NCBI GenBank assembly: GCA_022867325.1
Contig: JALHUR010000261.1
Coordinates: forward strand, 1 to 37,544
Length of the DNA stretch: 37,544 nt
Origin: Candidatus Aminicenantota bacterium
GTDB lineage: Bacteria; Acidobacteriota; Aminicenantia; Aminicenantales; JAFGBC01
Direction of reading: 5' to 3'
This document shows, piece after piece, positions 7,487-15,685 of the stretch; positions within the stretch are counted from its first letter, which is position 1, and each line of letters begins with the position of its first letter. A model generated the notes under the pieces. The model saw only the letters and a list, made by a program, of their open reading frames with translations, had not been told where the DNA came from and did not search any database. Position numbers and translations under genes: made by a program.

Positions 7487-7678
7487 TTAGCGGGCCTTGG
7501 CCACTTTCCCGGCCCGGAGGCATTTGGTACAGACCCAGACCCGCTTGACGCCGGAGGACGTTTGGGCCTTGACATGCTGCAGGTTCGGCTTCCACTTCTT
7601 CTTGGTCGCCTTGTGGGAATGGCTGACACTCTGTCCGAACATCGGACCTTTTCCGCAGATCTCGCACACTTTAGGCAT
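7487..7678 (-). CDS. rpmB: 50S ribosomal protein L28
   Basis: A 63-aa L28 of the zinc-binding (C+) type. The N-terminus MPKVCEICGKGPMFGQSVSH and the block KKKWKPNLQHVK are diagnostic. Cysteines C5, C8, C50 and C53 form two CxxC knuckles, so this is the zinc form and not the zinc-free paralogue. It converges on the Rel gene with only 5 bp between stop codons, and no terminator hairpin fits there. It has its own strong promoter and a leader of about 18 nt, but only a weak purine-rich ribosome-binding stretch. Confidence 0.95.
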   Translation of the reverse strand: MPKVCEICGKGPMFGQSVSHSHKATKKKWKPNLQHVKAQTSSGVKRVWVCTKCLRAGKVAKAR

Positions 7679-7703
7679 GGATTCTCTCTCTCTAAGGCTC
7701 TCT

Positions 7704-7732
7704 CTTATACCACAAAACGTCTGGCCTGACAA
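7704..7732 (-). promoter_or_regulatory. Sigma-70 promoter of rpmB
   Basis: Minus strand: TTGTCA (7732-7727), 17-nt spacer, TATAAG (7709-7704). It lies 25 nt before the rpmB ATG. Confidence 0.65.
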
Positions 7733-7741
7733 CCCCTCGAC

Positions 7742-7775
7742 ACTCACCCTAATCCTTATCAGGATTAGGATGAGT
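7742..7775. repeat. Intergenic hairpin
   Basis: The gap 7733-7947 holds no gene. It begins with an inverted repeat: CCTAATCC (7748-7755) pairs with GGATTAGG (7762-7769), and after one mismatch ACTCA (7742-7746) pairs with TGAGT (7771-7775), around a 6-nt loop. No U-tract follows. It may be a remnant of a repeat or lie between divergent promoters for insulation; nothing else is seen in the gap. Confidence 0.5.
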
Positions 7776-7947
7776 ACTGCAAGGCTGCTAGCCCGCCTTA
7801 AGGCATTGGCAAGTCTAGGGGTAGTCCTGAGCGTTAGCGAACGGACAACCCGTTTCCAAAAAAAGGCATGTAAAGGAACTTGTCTCGGCCGGCGACAATC
7901 GTCCTTTAACGCGCACGCTTCCGGGCTGGCGCGGCGTTCCGGCCGGC

Positions 7948-7977
7948 TTGTTCAACTGGTACAAAACTTGCTATAAA
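7948..7977 (+). promoter_or_regulatory. Sigma-70 promoter for the TPR gene group
   Basis: TTGTTC (7948-7953), 18-nt spacer, TATAAA (7972-7977), just ahead of the ATG at 7992. Confidence 0.5.
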
Positions 7978-7991
7978 AGAACTAGAGGCCG

Positions 7992-8384
7992 ATGTCGATT
8001 ATGAACAAACGCGTTCTTTTTCCGGTCGTTCTATTTTGCCTCGCAGCGAGCATCATCGCCACGCGCTGTTCTCGGCCCCTCCGGGAAAATCAGCTCCGGC
8101 TGGGGATTTGGGCCGCCGAAAACAACCTCTGGGAGGAAGCCTTCTTCCGCTGGCAGAAAGAAATAGCGGTCCGGCCTAAATCGGCGGCCGCCCATAATAA
8201 CCTGGCCGTCGCCATGGAGAAGAGCGGGCGCTGGGAGGAGGCGCGCAAGGAGTATGAAGCGGCCTTGAAGATCCAGCCGAACAACGCCCAGATCAAGACC
8301 AACTACCAGAAGTTCAAGGAGAACCTCGAGTCGACGGACAAAGACAAGGAACAGAAAGGAAAGGCGGCCGATGAGAAGAAATAG
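7992..8384 (+). CDS. Envelope-anchored tetratricopeptide repeat protein
   Basis: A 130-aa protein with an N-terminal hydrophobic segment (about residues 8-24) followed by two TPR units (about 33-100; the clearest is AHNNLAVAMEKSGRWEEARK). The tail is Lys/Glu-rich. TPRs bind partner proteins. ATRCS near residue 25 is a poor lipobox because Arg precedes Cys, so a signal anchor is as likely as lipidation. ATG 7992 is very close to AGAGG (3-nt spacing); ATG 8001 is an alternative. Its 3' end overlaps the next gene by 14 bp, and a large surface protein follows, suggesting a shared envelope task that cannot be named from sequence. Confidence 0.7.
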   Translation: MSIMNKRVLFPVVLFCLAASIIATRCSRPLRENQLRLGIWAAENNLWEEAFFRWQKEIAVRPKSAAAHNNLAVAMEKSGRWEEARKEYEAALKIQPNNAQIKTNYQKFKENLESTDKDKEQKGKAADEKK

Positions 8385-9039
8385 GCTCCTTCAAGCCGGC
8401 TTGTTCCCGCTCCTTCTCTTCGCCTGGGCCTGTTCCTCTTCGGTGTCCTATAAAAAGATCCTGGTCGAGATCCCCGCCCCCAAGCTCGTCCCTTTGGATG
8501 AATTCAAAATAATCGCGGTGACCGACTTCTGGATCGCCAAGAGCGTTCCCGACCTCGACTTGAACCGGGAGATGAGGACGTACTGGCGGGCGGAGCTGGC
8601 TCGGCAATTTGAGAAAACCGCCGTCCTGGTCGAGACGCCGTTCGAGGCCGAGCCGGCTTTCGGCGACCCCGCCTTCTGGCCCCGCCTGCTGTCCGACGGA
8701 AAGGAAACGCTGCTCCTGACCGGCAAGGCCCAGCTGACGCAGGAGACGCGCAAGGCCCTCTCCGAGGACGCCAGGAAGGAATTGGACGGCCCCTTCGAAC
8801 GGGGGAAGAAACTCCTCGAGCGCAGGGTCGTCACCCTGGAGCTGTCCCTGTTCTTGCTCCGGGCGGAGACCGGGGACGTTCTCTATAAAAAGGATTTCAA
8901 GGAGACAAAGAGCTTCGAAAACACCAAGCAGCCGGCGTCCTTCGCCTTCTTCGAGCTCCTCCATAAGGTCAAATTAAAATTCGTCAGGGCCGTCTTGGGC
9001 GAAAGCCGCGCCCAGGATCGGTTTCTCATCTCGGAATAG
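8371..9039 (+). CDS. Putative secreted lipoprotein of unknown function
   Basis: Not recognised. The 222-aa product has a basic N-terminus, a hydrophobic stretch (residues 6-20) and Cys at 21 in FAWACSS. That resembles a lipobox but has Trp at -2, which is unusual. The mature part alternates short beta-like segments (FKIIAVTDFWIA, ETLLLTGKAQL, VVTLELSLFLLRAETGDVLY) with helices, a pattern similar to periplasmic proteins that build up outer-membrane assemblies, but no family is claimed. It overlaps the TPR gene by 14 bp and lies 12 bp before the barrel-protein gene. Confidence 0.65.
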   Translation: MRRNRLLQAGLFPLLLFAWACSSSVSYKKILVEIPAPKLVPLDEFKIIAVTDFWIAKSVPDLDLNREMRTYWRAELARQFEKTAVLVETPFEAEPAFGDPAFWPRLLSDGKETLLLTGKAQLTQETRKALSEDARKELDGPFERGKKLLERRVVTLELSLFLLRAETGDVLYKKDFKETKSFENTKQPASFAFFELLHKVKLKFVRAVLGESRAQDRFLISE

Positions 9040-9051
9040 GAAGGTATCGCC

Positions 9052-11995
9052 ATGAGACTTCCGCGGAGACCGCTCCTCCTCGTCGGCCTGGTCCTGGGCT
9101 GGGCCGCCCTCGCCTCGGCCCAGGGTTTTTACGAGCAACCTTATTACGGAAAGAATAAGGTCCAACACGGGAACTTCGCCTGGAAAAGCTATCAGACCGA
9201 TCATTTCCAGCTCTACTTCTACAACGAGGACCTCGAACTCCTGAAGAGCGTCGCCGAGTTGTCCGAGAGCGCCTACCAGAAGATCAGCCGATTTCTCAAG
9301 CACGAGATGTCCGTTCCCGTTCCTATCCTGTATTACACAACCTACACGGATTTCGAACAGACGAACCTCTTTCCCGTCTCGGAAGGGATACTGGGCGTTT
9401 CCGAGCCGGCCCTGTACCGGATCGGCATCTACGGCGATATGCCGCTCGACGAGCTCCAGTCCCTGGTCGAACACGAACTGGCCCACGTCTTCGAGTTCGA
9501 CCTCCTGTGGGGAAAACCCGGCGCCGGCCTCTACGCCGTGAGCCAGCCTCCGGCCTGGGTTTTCGAGGGCTTCTCCGAGTTTGCCACGGAAACGTGGTCG
9601 CCTTGGTCCGCGCTCATCGTCCGGGACGCCGTCCTGACCGACCGCATCCCGGAGATCGGCCCTGGCGGCGAGGTCGTCTCGCAAACGTTCCTCCCCCGGG
9701 ATCCGGCTTACGACTTCGGCCACGCCATCTACGAATTCCTCAACCATAAATACGGGGAGACGGCGACTCGGGAATTCTGGCAGAGCCTCAAGAACTCGCC
9801 GCTCATCGGGAAGCGCGACCCCCTCAAGCGGGCTTTTAACATCAAGGTCCGCGACTTCAATTTTGAGTTCAAGAAGTACCTCCGGGAAAAGAACAAGGAG
9901 TTCTTGCTGCGGGATTCCCCCGAGGACTACAGCAACCCGCTCGGGCCGTCCTTCCCCGCCAATCCCTACTATTTCGACCTTTCGCACGCCGTTTCGCCCT
10001 CGGGAGACCTTCTGGCCGGCCTGTCCTATAACCTCAAAGACCAGGAAGTTGACGTCGTCCTGGTCGCGACCGACGACGGCCGGGTCCTTAAAAACATCAC
10101 ACGGGGATTCACCAACAGCTGGGAATACATCAAGTACGAGGTCGACGCCTCCAAGGGCAAGAACATCGACTGGTCCCCCGACGGCGACCGCCTGGCCTTC
10201 TTCGGCCGGGACGGGGACAAGTACTCCGTATACATCGTCAGCCCGCTCGGCGGGGCGCTGATCACAAAGATTCGGATTTCGGTCGACCAGCCCCATGCCC
10301 CCTGCTTCCTTCCCGACGGAAGGCTGCTCTTCACGGCCTTCCGGAACGGGCTCCACGATATCTACCGCCTCGACCTCGACACAGAGGCCGTCGCGAACCT
10401 GACCGGGGACGCGCTCTACGAAAAAGCCCCGGCCGTATCGCCCGACGGAAAAACCCTCGCTTACACGCTCCGCGTCCGGGGCTTCGACAAAATCTTTCTG
10501 TCCCCGATCGACAACCTCAAGAAAAAAACCCAGCTGACCTTCGGCGAGGGGAATACAATCACCCCTTGTTTCTCGGCCGACGGCAAGACCCTGTTCTTCT
10601 CCGGCGACAGCCGGGGCGCTTTCAACATCTGTTCCCTGGACCTGGCGACCGGACAGCTCATGCGGCACGGCGACGTCCGAACCGGGAATTATTTCCCGGC
10701 GCCCCTGCCCGGCCGGCCGGGCGAGATCGTCTTCTCCTCCTTCCACCGGGGGGCCTTCCAGATCTTCAAGGTCCGCATCGAGGGAACGGTCGAGGGAACA
10801 TCGACCTTCGCCGATCTCCCCGAAGACGCGGCGCCCAAGGCCTTTGAGCCCATCGTCACCCTGGAGATCAAGAAGGACAAGATCGCCCCCTACAAGGGGA
10901 TCGGAAAACTATTCCTGGCCAACCGGCCGCCCCTCGACGCCTTCCTGGCCAGCGACGGCTCCTTCTACGGCGGGTCGGCCCTCCTGTTCACCGACCTCCT
11001 CGCCAACCACGCCTTCTATCTCGAAGCCTCCCAGGTCCGTAGCTTCCGATCCTACTCTGCGGCCGACCTGAATCAGCGGCGGCGCATCCAGTTCATGGCC
11101 AGCGCGTTCAAGTACACGCTGTTCTATTATCCCCCCCTACGCTTATTTCGACCCGACCTTGTATTCCCGCCTGACCTACTCGGATGCCATCGCCCCCCAG
11201 ACGATCTCGGGCGCGACGGACGCGGCCTTCTATCCGTTCAACAAATACTGCCGGGCCGAGGCGAACATCGGATTCTTCCGTTACGCGGAGGAGTTCCTGG
11301 GTCCTTCTGTCGCCCCCGTCGGCAGCTACCAGTACTTCTGGAACGGGAACGTCCTCGCGGCAGCGCTTTCCCTGACCGGGGAGACGACCCGCTTCCGCTA
11401 CCCCTTCGGGCCCGTGGCCGGAAACACCTTTCATGTTTCGCTCTCCCAGACACTCCCGATCATCCGGAGCTTCTACCGGAACACGAGTTTCGAGGTTGAC
11501 CTCCGCCAGTATCTCTACCTCGGGATGGACAGCCTGTTCGCTTTCCGCTTCCGCGGCTTCGCCAGCTGGGGTCCAAATCCCCGCGTGTTCTATTTCGGCG
11601 GGAACAACCAGGTTCGCTCGGTCGACTATCTGAACATGATCGCCACCGAAGGCTGGTACGCCAACGCCGAATTCCGGATCCCCCTCGTCAATGCCGCCTC
11701 GACCCTGCTCGGAACCCTCGGTCCGGTTCGGGGGACGATCTTTTTCGACATCTCGCGCTCGAAGATCAAAGGATACCCGGCCCGCTATTTCGTCTACGCG
11801 GATCCCGCCGGGTGTCCGAGCGCGGCTTATGACGCCATCGGGTCATTCGGGTACGGACTCGAGGTCTTTTTCCTGGGCCTTCCCTTCCATTTCGACTGGG
11901 TGAAACGCCTCTACCTCCCCAAAATCTCGCGGCCTTTCGAAATCGAGTCGGCGGGCGGCACCACCCTGCAGTTCTGGGTCGGCTATGACTTTTAG
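9052..11995 (+). CDS. Metallopeptidase-like / TolB-type propeller / outer-membrane barrel protein, frameshifted
   Basis: About 980 aa when one base is removed from a run of seven C at 11131-11137. As written, the first frame runs 9052-11499 and ends in unrelated sequence; the barrel continues in the next frame to 11995. Order: signal peptide (residues 1-23); gluzincin-like domain with H141-E-L-A-H145 and E172 in FEGFSEF, as in the peptidase MA-like group; WD40/TolB-like beta-propeller (about 330-600; repeats such as SPDGKTLAYTLRV and FSADGKTLFFSGDSRG); then a BamA/surface-antigen-like beta-barrel whose last residues, QFWVGYDF, end in Phe as outer-membrane proteins do. GGAAGG supports the start. 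The enzyme's substrate is unknown. The frameshift may be a sequencing error, a phase-variable tract or a real inactivation. Confidence 0.75.
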
Positions 11996-12010
11996 CCGGC
12001 CAAAAAAGCC

Positions 12011-12039
12011 TTGAACTCGGCCCGCCGAAGTGCTATGCT
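12011..12039 (+). promoter_or_regulatory. Sigma-70 promoter of dnaA
   Basis: TTGAAC (12011-12016), 17-nt spacer, TATGCT (12034-12039). The leader would be about 76 nt and contain the DnaA-box cluster. Confidence 0.6.
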
Positions 12040-12076
12040 GGCGTAGCCTTTTCGGGCTGACAGCAACCCCCGAAGG

Positions 12077-12108
12077 TTTTCCACAATTGTGGAAAATTCT
12101 GTGGAAAT
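12077..12108. promoter_or_regulatory. Three DnaA-box-like sites in the dnaA leader
   Basis: TTTTCCACA (12077-12085, plus), TGTGGAAAA (12088-12096, minus copy) and TGTGGAAAT (12100-12108, minus copy) resemble the box consensus TTWTNCACA; the first two match it. The first two form a perfect 20-bp palindrome. Their place between the promoter and the start codon suits DnaA autorepression and/or origin function. Confidence 0.7.
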
Positions 12109-12122
12109 CTAACGCGCATAGG

Positions 12123-13454
12123 ATGGAACCGAAAGACAAGTTCGATCCTTGGGTTCAGATCACTCAAGAGATCCAAAAGAAGATCGACCGGGGCAGTTTC
12201 GAGACCTGGTTTGAGCCGACCGCCTTCATCGGCCAGGAGCGGGATTCCCTCTACATTAAAGTCCCCAACGCTTACTTCAAGGATTGGCTCTCCTTCCAAT
12301 ACGTCGGACTCATCAACGAAACGTCCTTAAGCCTGTTCGGGAAAACCCTCGAAATCCGCTACATCTACGATGAAACGCCCTCTTCGTTCAAGCGCGGTCC
12401 GGCCCAGGACGGGAAAGCCGCCCGGGCGGTGCTCCTCAACCCCAACTTGAACCCGAACTACGTCTTCGAGCAGTTCGTCGTCGGCTCCTGCAACCAGTTC
12501 GCCCACGCCGCGGCGACCGCCGTCGCCAAGAACCCGGCCAAATCCTACAACCCCCTCTACCTCTACGGCGACGCCGGCCTGGGGAAGACCCACCTCATGA
12601 ACGCCATCGGTCATTTCATCCTCAAGACCAACCAGCGCCTCCGCGTCCTCTACGTGACGACGGACAAGTTCATGAACGACCTCATCAACCACCTTCAATA
12701 CGGAAAGATCCTGGATTTCCGCGAGAAATACCGGAGCGTCGACGTCCTCCTCATCGACGACATCCACTACCTGGCCGGCCGGGAAAGGACCAAGGAGGAA
12801 TTCTTCCACACCTTCAATCACCTCTACGACGGCCAGAAGCAGATCGTCATCTCGAGCGACTGCCCGCCCAAGGAGATCCCCAACCTCGAGGACCGTTTCC
12901 GCTCCCGCTTCGAGTGGGGCCTGATCGCCGACCTGAAGCCTCCCGACATCGAAACCCGGATCGCCATCCTCAAGAAGAAAGCCGAAATCGAGGGCGTTCC
13001 CATCCCCGAGAGCGTCGCCCTCTTTATCGCAGACAAGGCTCACTCTAATATCCGCGAGCTCGAAGGCTATCTTCGCCGGGTCCTGGCCTATTCGTCCCTG
13101 AAGGGAGAGGCCGTCGACCTCGACCTGACCAAAGAGGCCCTCAAGAGTCTCCTCGACTCAAGCGCACACGCCGTGACCGTCGAAAATATCCAGAAGTTCA
13201 TCTGCCATCACTACAAGATCAAGCTGACCCAGCTCAAATCCAAGAACAACTCGCCCACGGTTTCTTTCCCCCGCCAGATCGGCATGTACCTGTCCAAGGA
13301 GCTGACCAAGGCCTCCCTTCCCGAAATCGGTAAAAAATACGGTGGAAAACACCACACGACCGTTCTTCACAGCGTTCGAAAGATCGAGAAAATGAGGAAC
13401 GACGACCCGGAATTCAACAGAGAAATTCACAGTCTAATGAATCAGATTCAGTGA
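12123..13454 (+). CDS. dnaA: Chromosomal replication initiator protein DnaA
   Basis: A 443-aa AAA+ initiator. Domain I (about 1-85) contains the SFETWFEPT helix found in DnaA. After a short linker comes the AAA+ domain with Walker A GDAGLGKTHL (149-158), Walker B LLIDDIHYLAG and sensor II/arginine region (NIRELEGYLRRVLAYS). Domain IV has the DnaA signature: LPEIGKKYGGKHHTTVLHS with SFPRQIGMYLSKEL before it. The ATG at 12123 starts at MEPKDKFDPW, where similarity begins; the frame is open to 12030 but that part covers the DnaA boxes. The Shine-Dalgarno is weak, which suits a tightly controlled gene. dnaN follows 115 bp later. Confidence 0.96.
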   Translation: MEPKDKFDPWVQITQEIQKKIDRGSFETWFEPTAFIGQERDSLYIKVPNAYFKDWLSFQYVGLINETSLSLFGKTLEIRYIYDETPSSFKRGPAQDGKAARAVLLNPNLNPNYVFEQFVVGSCNQFAHAAATAVAKNPAKSYNPLYLYGDAGLGKTHLMNAIGHFILKTNQRLRVLYVTTDKFMNDLINHLQYGKILDFREKYRSVDVLLIDDIHYLAGRERTKEEFFHTFNHLYDGQKQIVISSDCPPKEIPNLEDRFRSRFEWGLIADLKPPDIETRIAILKKKAEIEGVPIPESVALFIADKAHSNIRELEGYLRRVLAYSSLKGEAVDLDLTKEALKSLLDSSAHAVTVENIQKFICHHYKIKLTQLKSKNNSPTVSFPRQIGMYLSKELTKASLPEIGKKYGGKHHTTVLHSVRKIEKMRNDDPEFNREIHSLMNQIQ

Positions 13455-13569
13455 TGAAAGCAGGGTCTTGCGCGCGTTGTTCACATATCCTCTTTCTTTC
13501 TTTTCTTTCTTACTTATATAATATATATATTAATTAAAGATTAAAGAGACCATGAGGAAAGGTGGAAAA
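13455..13569. other. Candidate replication origin / unwinding element between dnaA and dnaN
   Basis: This gap contains a near-match DnaA box TTGTTCACA (13477-13485, one mismatch), a pyrimidine run of C/T residues (about 13487-13510), then an almost pure A/T stretch (13515-13547, alternating TA), striking in GC-rich surroundings. With the box cluster upstream of dnaA it has the parts of a bipartite bacterial oriC. TATAAT at 13517-13522 may also serve dnaN. AGGTGG (13559-13564) is the dnaN ribosome-binding site. Confidence 0.6.
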
Positions 13570-14670
13570 ATGAAATTCTCAATCCTCAAAGAGAAAATTC
13601 TCGAGGAGCTTCAACTTCTCCAAGGGATCGTCGAAAAACGGAATACGATGCCGATCCTGGCCAACATCCTGATGGAAGTTGACGTCAACGACATCGAGCT
13701 GACCGGGACGGACCTCGAGGTCGGGCTCAAGGCCCGGATCGAGGCACCGACCGAAAAGCCGGGGTCGATCACGATCCCCGGGAAAAAAGTCTTTGAGATC
13801 GTCAAATCCCTCAGGGACGGAGAGGCGGTGACCTTCGAGACCGGGAAGGAACAGACGCTTCGGATCGAATCGGGCCAAAGCGAGTTTAAAGTCCACTGTC
13901 TGCCCCGGGAGGATTATCCTCAGGTTCCGGAGCCCAAATTAGAGAAGAATATCGTCCTTCCCCTGGACAAGTTTCAGGAAATGATCGACGGCGTTTATTA
14001 CGCGATCACCCAGGAGCAGCGCTACTACCTCAACGGAGCGCAAATGACGCTCAAGAACAAGCAGATCGAGCTCGTCAGCACCGACGGCCACCGGCTCGCC
14101 TATACGGCCATGGTCCTGGACAACCTCAGGCCGGCCAAAGAGATATCGGTCATTATCGCCAAGAAAACCCTGGGGGAACTCAGAAAGTTCTCGAGCGAGG
14201 TCGTCGAGTTCGACCTGGACGAAAGCAACCTGTTCTTTAAGGTCAAAAACCGGACGCTCATATCGAGGATCATCGAGAGTAAATTCCCCAATTACGAGGC
14301 GGTTCTGCCCAAGGACAATCCTCACCATCTCGTCGTGTCCAGGCCCGAGATCACGGACGCCATCCGCCGGGTGTCTCTCCTGTCGACGGAGCGGTCCCGC
14401 GGCATCAAGTTTTCAATCACCAAGAACAAGCTGGGATTGTTCTCCTCGAACCCGGAGCTGGGAGAAGCCAAGGATGAGCTTGCCGTGGAGTATAAAGGGC
14501 CGGATATCGAGGTCGGCTTCAACGCCCAGTACCTGCTCGATTTCCTGATGACCGTGACGGACGAGACGGTCCGTTTCGAGCTCAAGGACGACAACAGCGC
14601 CGCCCTCCTCCGGCCCGATTCCGCGGAGGGGATGAAATATCTCTATGTCCTGATGCCGATGAAGATCTGA
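13570..14670 (+). CDS. dnaN: DNA polymerase III beta subunit (sliding clamp)
   Basis: A 366-aa clamp, the usual length, which encircles DNA and tethers polymerase III. Typical segments are NTMPILANILMEV near the N-terminus, FKVHCLPREDYPQVPE in the first domain, YYLNGAQMTL and STDGHRLAYT in the second, and the C-terminus YLYVLMPMKI that forms part of the protein-binding pocket. The ATG at 13570 is preferred over 13552 because AGGTGG sits 5 nt before it and it gives the standard start MKFSILKEK. Gene order dnaA-dnaN is conserved in many bacteria. The 3' end overlaps the convergent protease gene by 89 bp. Confidence 0.96.
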   Translation: MKFSILKEKILEELQLLQGIVEKRNTMPILANILMEVDVNDIELTGTDLEVGLKARIEAPTEKPGSITIPGKKVFEIVKSLRDGEAVTFETGKEQTLRIESGQSEFKVHCLPREDYPQVPEPKLEKNIVLPLDKFQEMIDGVYYAITQEQRYYLNGAQMTLKNKQIELVSTDGHRLAYTAMVLDNLRPAKEISVIIAKKTLGELRKFSSEVVEFDLDESNLFFKVKNRTLISRIIESKFPNYEAVLPKDNPHHLVVSRPEITDAIRRVSLLSTERSRGIKFSITKNKLGLFSSNPELGEAKDELAVEYKGPDIEVGFNAQYLLDFLMTVTDETVRFELKDDNSAALLRPDSAEGMKYLYVLMPMKI

Positions 14671-15184
14671 GGGGAGGCCCTGCCGGGGACGCCCGCAAGC
14701 CGGCCAGGATTTCTTTGGCGACCGCCCGGGCGGCCGATCTGACCGGGGCGGACATAGGAGCTCCCCGGGCGACGGCCTTCGGCTGAATCCCCAGAAGAAG
14801 AACCCGGCAACCGATCGTATCTTCAATATAAGCCGACAAAAGACTGAGAGGGATCGCATGCGTTGTCATGGCCTCCTCGGCCAAATCCTTCCGCGCGACG
14901 AAAAATACGGACCCGGGCCGTTTTTTCGACAAGGCGGCGTCGACGATGAGAACGAGGGACGGCCGAAAGCGGCGGATGAGTCCGGTCGCACCCTCGGGCG
15001 CGTCCGCCCCGACGATGACCTTTATGCGCCGCGGACGGCGGCCTTGAAGTCCGCGCCGTATTTCCTCCGCGCAGAAGACGCCGGCCGCGTCGTCGCCGTT
15101 TTCGGGGGCGCCGACGCCGAGGACGACCAACCGCCGGGCGGCGGCGACTTCCCGGCGCAGCACGGATCTCCAACCGGGGCTCAT
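14582..15184 (-). CDS. hycI: [NiFe] hydrogenase maturation protease (HycI/M52 family)
   Basis: A 200-aa peptidase that removes the C-terminal tail of a [NiFe] hydrogenase large subunit after nickel insertion. The N-terminal block VVLGVGAPENGDDAAG corresponds to the GxGNPxxGDDGxG motif with the metal-binding acid. Two more family positions are visible: LVLIVDAAL (second Asp) and TTHAIPLSLLSAYIE (His). It is the last gene of the hydrogenase operon, 42 bp after the ferredoxin subunit, and its likely substrate is encoded five genes... two cistrons upstream of that subunit. The final ~35 residues are basic and low in complexity and lie antisense to dnaN, so they are probably dispensable. Start ATG 15184 has GAGG very close by. 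Confidence 0.85.
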   Translation of the reverse strand: MSPGWRSVLRREVAAARRLVVLGVGAPENGDDAAGVFCAEEIRRGLQGRRPRRIKVIVGADAPEGATGLIRRFRPSLVLIVDAALSKKRPGSVFFVARKDLAEEAMTTHAIPLSLLSAYIEDTIGCRVLLLGIQPKAVARGAPMSAPVRSAARAVAKEILAGLRASPAGPPLRSSSASGHRDISSPPRNRAGGGRRCCRP

Positions 15185-15226
15185 ATCCTCATTCGTTATC
15201 GACGGAGGTTCGGACGAGGCGGCCCG

Positions 15227-15685
15227 TTATGTTTCCGATTCCGAGGGCTTAACGGGGGACGGCGAGACCGGAGCGGCGGGGGCGGCTTGCGGAGCCGGGG
15301 CCGCGGGCTTGGGCTTGACGACGGCCCGGACGTACTCCCATTCCTCCTTGAGGTCCCAGCGGCTGAAAGCCGAGATCTCGAACTTGTCGTCCATCTCCAT
15401 GGCGTCGGTCGGGCAGGAATCGACGCACTGGGCGCAGTGGACGCAGCGGTCGTTGTGGATGGTCATCTTGAACCGCTTCTCGGCGGCGTTGACCTCGACG
15501 ATTTCGATGGCTTCGGCCGGGCAGTCCCGTTCGCAGGCCCGGCAGACGATACAGGTCTCGGGATGGAGGAATGGCGTTCCCCGGAAGTCCTTGGGGACTT
15601 CGAGCTTCCGGAACGGATAGTCGACCGTGGCCGGCTTCTTGAAGAGATGGCGGAGAAGTTCGGGGACGAACCCTGCGATTCTCAT
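15227..15685 (-). CDS. Group 4 hydrogenase ferredoxin subunit (NuoI-like)
   Basis: A 152-aa protein with two [4Fe-4S] motifs: C45-x2-C48-x2-C51-x3-C55 (CIVCRACERDCP) and C81-x2-C84-x2-C87-x3-C91 (CVHCAQCVDSCP). It passes electrons between ferredoxin and the small subunit, like NuoI, EchF or HycF. The N-terminus (residues 1-40) contains the amphipathic helix that sits on the membrane arm. The last 30 residues are Pro/Ala/Ser-rich and without counterpart in NuoI. The ATG at 15685 overlaps the NuoH-like stop by 4 bp. Confidence 0.9.
   Translation of the reverse strand: MRIAGFVPELLRHLFKKPATVDYPFRKLEVPKDFRGTPFLHPETCIVCRACERDCPAEAIEIVEVNAAEKRFKMTIHNDRCVHCAQCVDSCPTDAMEMDDKFEISAFSRWDLKEEWEYVRAVVKPKPAAPAPQAAPAAPVSPSPVKPSESET

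Noticed and set aside
7742-7775. Terminator for rpmB or the Rel gene
   Set aside because: The hairpin lies upstream of the rpmB promoter and has no U-tract; it is not at a gene end.
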